Assembly: GCA_005223375.1 (NCBI GenBank)
Contig: RXOD01004107.1
Span: 1-28,731 of the forward strand
Direction of reading: 5' to 3'
DNA length: 28,731 nucleotides
From: Amoebophrya sp. AT5.2
Lineage: Eukaryota > Sar > Dinophyceae > Syndiniales > Amoebophryaceae
Under the pieces are notes generated by a model. It was not told where the DNA came from, did not search any database, and saw only the letters and a program-made list of their open reading frames with translations. Position 1 is the stretch's first letter. Every line of letters starts with the position of its first letter. Position numbers and translations under genes: made by a program. Shown here in pieces: positions 22,983 to 28,731 of the stretch.

Positions 22983-24684
22983 ATGACGGTCGCGAACGCC
23001 ACATCGCGGCTCGGGAAGAACATGCAGGTGCTGGATTACGCTGGCGTTGGCGACGTTCTTGGGGGAGCAGGCGAGAGGCTGTCGCTGGTCGGTTCTTCCG
23101 GGCTTGCGGCGGGCAGTGGGCCGGGCCAGGAGGAGGACCATGACTACTATCCATCTGACACCGAGCGATACGAGTACGATCGAACCAACGCGTCAACTCA
23201 GCAGTTCAACGGCCATTACGGAGGCACCACTGCCACAACTTCTGGCGAACCTCCGCGCGCCTTCTTCGCAGCAGGCAGAGGCAAGGGAACTCACAAAACT
23301 GATCCCGTAGGTGCGGTGAGGACACGAACGTGCTTTGACGCGAACATCGGAATAGGTGGTTCCAGTGAGCCTCGAGTGGTTACAGTGGATGCGATTGCGC
23401 GCACGCAGGAGATCCAGATTCTGTGGGTGCTGGTCTTCTTCTCCGTTGTCGTGTGCGTCGGCGAGATGATAGTGGCCTCGCGAACACACTCGGTCGCGCT
23501 CCGCAGTGATGGACTAACGCTGCTCAGTGACGTGTTTTCGTACCTTGCCAACCTACTCAGCGAATACTTGAAACTGCGCACGCAGGATGCTGGCAAGCGC
23601 AGTCTGTACGATTTCTGCGGTGCTGGGGTGAGTTTAGGTAAGATTCTGCTCCGGAGCGCTGTTTTATGGTCCTTCGTATCGTAAGATAGCAGCTTGCTGC
23701 GTGAGGGTCTGGGTCTTTCTATATGAATCTGAATCAATGTTGTTGTTGAGACCCGACGCTGTGATATTTAAGTACGAATCTGTCGTGGTCGTGCATAGAT
23801 TTAGATATGCATTGATATGGTTTCAAGGCAGTGTCCTTGCTTGAAAACAGATTGTCTTTCGTCATGATGAAAAAACCTTCTTGGAGACCTTCTGACGGCA
23901 CTACCGCCTCGTGAAGACCCAAAACTGCTTACCAAAACTGAAACGACCAGCAGCCGATCCCTACGACTAGCGGATCCATATAAAATGAATTTTGTTTGGT
24001 CAAGTAGAACCAATTGCATATTTTTACTTGCTTCGACTTCGCAGACAAAGAGAAGGAATCAATCTCGAAAAATCTCCACAACCACCGACGCCAGCCCTGC
24101 TCTTCGTCGTCACCGTGGAGATTGCGCAGCAGTCTGTCGAGCGCATGCAGTTCGCGCGGAAGGAGGCCGCGCTGGAAGCCTCCGACAAGGACCGCCACAA
24201 TCCGCTCTGGCGGCACCACCACAGCTTCCTCGGGGCGAGAGGGTGGAGAACCCGGCTCGTGCACAACCACTGGGGGAGCGGAGGCAACGGGTTGGGCCCC
24301 GAGGGAACGATCACCACCGCGGCTACAGCCGGGCTGAAGGAGAAGGCGGAGGCTATCGATTTCCGCCCGGTGTTTATCTGCACGGTGGTGACCATGTGCA
24401 CGGACGCGGTGCAGGTGCTGTTCATCCGGCACTTTTTGAGGAAGAGACCGCCGTCGGCCAACGCGAACGTGGACGCGGCGCTGCTGCACTTCTGGAGCGA
24501 CGTGCTGCGGGGCCTCACGATCGCGCTGATGAGCGGGGTTATGGCGGTCTTCGGGGACGGCATCGCGCCGGCGACGGCGCACATGATCGACGGGCTGGTG
24601 AGCCTGTTCGTGTGCGCAGTGCTGGCATTCATGCTCGCCTTCCTGCTGCTCAAGTTCTGGCGGGAGAGGAAGGCGCTGAAGTAG
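22983..24684 (+). CDS. Cation diffusion facilitator (CDF/ZnT-like) without C-terminal domain
   Basis: Two exons, 22983-23637 and 24095-24684, join through GTAAGA ... GCCAG into 414 residues. The join rebuilds transmembrane helix 3 (GAGVSLALLFVVTVEIAQQ). About 140 soluble N-terminal residues precede TM1 (ILWVLVFFSVVVCVGEMIV). TM2 carries SDGLTLLSD and TM5 carries ALLHFWSDVL, the places where CDF proteins hold their transport-site residues. TM6 (IDGLVSLFVCAVLAFMLAFL) is followed by only about ten residues, so the roughly 80-residue cytosolic metal-sensing domain is absent. CDF proteins move Zn2+, Mn2+ or related divalent cations out of the cytosol in exchange for protons. TM2 has Thr179 where Asp or His is usual, with Asp183, His350 and Asp354 present. 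An upstream exon is not excluded, because the frame is open for some 20 codons before the ATG. Confidence 0.8.
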
Positions 24685-25627
24685 TGGACGCGGGTGGCGA
24701 CAAGTATCCGCAACAACAAGTCGTCATGAGCTACTATAACGTATAAGTAGGTACTTAAACTTATACTATTGGACGAATACCAATACGAAAACGAAACGGA
24801 AGCAGGACCAGGACCAGCATCCATAGCATAGACAACTACAGTGGTTGCAGGCACATCCAAGATATACTAGAAAGAAGCCGTTCTCACTTTTTGTTCTTCC
24901 ATTTGGTTTTGCCCCCTTCATGTTCTTTCATCGTACAAATCATTATAGAAATTTTCCTTGCCGATGCCGTAGCCGTTTGCCTTCTTGCGGCTTGCTCGTG
25001 CTAATGCATGATTTACTCATTTATTTTGGACACGTATCAAAATCAAATCAAATCTGCTATTCATACAGGAAGGACAAGCTACTTGTACTCCGGATAATTC
25101 TTGGACAAAAACAAGCGCTGCGCTGCCCCGCAGAAGTCCGAACTGCTTGATATATCAATCGTGAGCTCCTGCTGCCTCCTCCAGGGGAGACGGATGCTGA
25201 CTGAACGCGTGGTGAACCGTGAAGATCGACTTGTTCTTGTTTCGCTGGGGGATTTTACTGATTATACATCTAAACGAACGAGGTTCATCTCCATCTGTCT
25301 GTGTTGATCACTGTCGGTGATATAGCATCGTGATCGTCATGCTAGAATCAATTAGGATCAGGATCGTCCTGAGCCGATTCAGGACCTGCAGCCTCGCTGA
25401 AGGATAGAAAAATTGAATTTTTTTACATCAGCTCGAGGTGCACGTGCACTTCCTTGTTAAGGGCGCGCGAGCGACGTTCGTTTGCCACTATCGTCATACT
25501 CGCGGATACTCAATCAGGTTCAGGGCACGACCCAACAGAGTCAGACGAGATCTGTCGCAACTTCATCAACAACCAAGTATACTGTAACTGGCCATCAGGC
25601 CGCATATCTATCTAAGTATCCACCACC
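24685..25627. other. Gap between the CDF gene and the SDR gene
   Basis: About 0.94 kb. No gene or RNA is supported on either strand. A small palindrome, TCAGGATCGTCCTGA, lies at 25358-25372. A partial spliced-leader-like string near 24967 was examined and rejected. Confidence 0.6.
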
Positions 25628-26604
25628 ATGGCCACAACCGCTTCCCAGAAAGTCTGCGTCGTCGTCGGACTCGGTGGCAATGGCATTGGCGACCACGTCG
25701 CCCGGAAGTTTGCTTCCCAGGGCTACAAAGTGGCGCTGCTTGCGCGCACAGAGGCCAACATCAAAAAAGTGGAGGACGAAATCAACGCCAAAACTACCGA
25801 AACTGGCGGCAGCGCGGCAGCCTATGTGTGCGATGCCGCGGACAGAGTTCGGGTAAACGAGGTGGTGGGCAAAATCGGAGCGCAAATAGACACGGTTATC
25901 TACAACGCCGGGTCGGGGGTGTTTAAGGCGTTTGCAGAGCTGAGTGCGGAAGAGTTCGAGGGATCATGGAAATGCAACGTACTGGGGGCGTTCAATGTGG
26001 CGAAAGCCGTGATTCCCGTTATGGAGAAACAAGGCTCCGGGGTCATGGGGTTCACCGGTAAACATCTTTCACTTTGCTATGCGGGCTCTTTTCTCGTGCT
26101 GTTCTCAAGGAAGAAATATTAGCGTGCTTTCCTGTTTCTCTACATGTACAAACATAGATACCGTTCCTTTGTTTGTGAGTTGCAGATCAGGTCGAGATTT
26201 TGTCCGAATGCCTCAGTTTCTCGCGGAGGTGACAGACACTTGTTCTTTCCTTTTAACTACTTACAAACTCTATTCACATCGGACCAGGTGCAACCGCTTC
26301 GTGGCGCGGTATGCCCTTCACCCCTGGATTCGCACCAGCAAAGTTTGGGCTCCGCGCGTTTTCGCAAGCGCTCGCGCGGGACTACGGGCCCAAGAACATC
26401 CATGTTTTTCATGCAGTAATCGATGGAATAGTGGAAATGCCCAAGACCAGACAGTGGATGCCGAACAAGCCGACGGAGCAATTTCTGGATCCCGTACAAA
26501 TCGCGGAGACGTACTGGTATTTGGCGAACCAAGACAAGAGGTGCTGGAGCACAGAAGTGAACGTCGCGCCCGGAGCCGTTATGGACACGATGGCGTCGAT
26601 CTGA
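25628..26604 (+). CDS. Short-chain dehydrogenase/reductase (SDR) family protein
   Basis: Two exons, 25628-26057 and 26288-26604, join through GTAAAC ... GGACCAG into 248 residues, the usual length of a classical SDR. The nucleotide-binding motif GLGGNGIGDHVARKF is near the N-terminus, followed by LLART, the position that contacts the cofactor ribose or phosphate, and by YNAGSG (the NAG motif) at the end of strand 4. The C-terminal part reads FTGATASWRG, FAPAKFGLRAFSQALARD and NIHVFHAVIDG. The expected YxxxK catalytic pair appears as F158xxxK162. The same Phe-type motif is, to my recollection, common in a subgroup of SDRs that carry the GATAS and HVVIDG strings, so this is probably a family trait. 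The substrate cannot be deduced. The ATG follows CCACC, a good start context. Confidence 0.9.
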
Positions 26605-27712
26605 TCTATGAGGCGAAGAAACGTTTAAGTTTCCCCTACCCGATAAACCCGAAGATACCCATTGAATTTTTCAGCTTTTGACCGATGAGTACTAACCGAG
26701 GCGAACAGACAGCACAGAAAAAGAAGGCTCGTCTCGATCACCGCGGCTCTAATTCTGTTCCGCGAATAAAAGCGGAGAGCCAGTCGTGTGCTTAACTGCG
26801 TGCTGGTCGTGGTGGTGCACGCAGCTACCCGCTGTTCACTTGCGGTGAACAGCTCAATCAATCAAGAAGCGGACTCACTTTCGATTGGTGGTGGCATGTC
26901 CGGCGTCGAAAAATCAGATTTCAGCCATTTTTTCCCGTGTCTCCGCGTACATCGTGCCAGGTAGTTCTGATCAAGGTTCGTGACTGCCCGGCACCACTGC
27001 ATTCCCAGATTTGTACGTCGAAAACGAAATTAGTATGCCGATGAAATATATTGTTTGAGATTCACGTTTGCGTTTCTTTGTGAAGACACGACAGCAGCTG
27101 CTTCATAAGTAGGAATATACAATTAGTATCATATTTTTTATGCGTTTTTTGCAAGTTCGTGTTGAAGCTGAAAAAAGCATGGTCCCGCGCTTGATGGCCT
27201 CGCATTGATTCGCTTTGACGAGGTCCGACTTGGAAGACCGTGGATTCGGCTCCAGTGCGGACCGCGACTTCCCGGTTTTGCAAGAGCATGCTCCCGACGA
27301 GGTGAGGGGCGCAGTGGGGGGATGACTATGACTCAACTGCCCTCGTCCTGACTGTGCGACTCCGCGTTCGTATCCTACACCAACAGCGCCCCCGCGAGGA
27401 GAGAGCCGCCCGTCTGCAAGTCACGCTCGCAACGACAAACTCAAGGTCAAGAATCCTGCGCAGTGTGACCAAACGAGTAGTTGTAGCGCTCCCGCCCCTC
27501 TCGGTTCCCGTGGACGAGGAGCTTGAGCTTCTGTTGCGTGACATCGTCCACGGAACAGGTTTCGAGCACTTTCTCCTCGCACTTTCGACGAAACTCGTTG
27601 TGCTACTTAACCTATACCCGAACTGGGGCCAAGTCCGGAATCAATTGGAGACCAGCACGTCGCTGCCCCCTCCCCCACGGATCCTAGTACTGGCGAAAAC
27701 AACTGGAAACAA
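26605..27712. other. Gap between the SDR gene and RAB11
   Basis: About 1.1 kb. No gene is supported. A perfect hairpin lies at 26831-26853. A GC-rich open + frame from 27354 runs into the RAB11 start region in another frame (to 27806) and resembles nothing known. The final part presumably holds the RAB11 promoter and 5' leader. Confidence 0.55.
26831..26853. other. Perfect inverted repeat, 9-bp stem
   Basis: GCTGTTCAC and GTGAACAGC flank the loop TTGCG, about 230 nt after the SDR stop codon. It would form a strong hairpin in a 3' UTR; otherwise its function is unknown. Confidence 0.65.

Positions 27713-28731
<1,019 letters not shown>

Noticed and set aside
24967..24988. String beginning CCGTAGCCGTTTG, similar to the start of the dinoflagellate spliced leader
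   Set aside because: Only the first eight bases match before differences accumulate, and it is not followed by the expected AAG donor. Probably chance.
26329..26343. SDR with Phe instead of the catalytic Tyr, possibly inactive
   Set aside because: The surrounding GATAS and HVFHAVIDG strings belong to an SDR subgroup in which, as far as I recall, Phe is usual here, so it is not clearly a defect.

Overview
The window is nuclear DNA of a protist with split genes. All eight recognised protein genes lie on the + strand, most are interrupted by short introns (76 to about 1,110 nt), and TAA, TAG and TGA all act as stops. Tightly packed, co-oriented, intron-rich genes together with transposon-like introns fit the dinoflagellate lineage, particularly gene-dense parasitic Syndiniales such as Amoebophrya. 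That placement is inference: no rRNA or spliced-leader gene is present to confirm it.

Layout. 1-1640: the last three exons of CDC48/p97 (D2 ATPase domain and C-terminal tail). 3007-6760: a six-exon Na+/Ca2+(K+) exchanger. 8458-9804: an uninterrupted gene whose two ends match the two halves of mitochondrial ribosomal protein uS10, separated by a long low-complexity insertion. 10787-20096: an 11-exon gene for a predicted 2,123-residue RNA-binding protein with an FHA domain, about six KH or KH-like domains, an RRM, a Tudor/agenet-like motif and an RGG/RS tail. 21352-22083: ribosomal protein eL42. 22983-24684: a six-TM cation diffusion facilitator lacking the usual C-terminal domain. 25628-26604: a short-chain dehydrogenase. 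27713 to the right edge: the first four exons of a Rab11 GTPase. Seven gaps of about 0.9 to 1.7 kb separate the genes and hold only small repeats and hairpins.

The genes form no pathway; they are a mix of housekeeping and transport functions. The shared theme is intron biology. By hand I modelled 23 complete introns whose joins preserve frame. Eleven of them begin GTAC rather than GTAA/GTGA, and several acceptor exons also begin GTAC. Two introns of the exchanger gene share termini and internal blocks in opposite orientation, as expected of introner elements inserted in both directions. Best candidates for something undescribed are the FHA/KH/RRM/Tudor protein, the introner pair, and the uS10m gene with its large insertion. 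Exon borders are read by eye from GT/AG signals, frame continuity and protein similarity; none is backed by transcript data.
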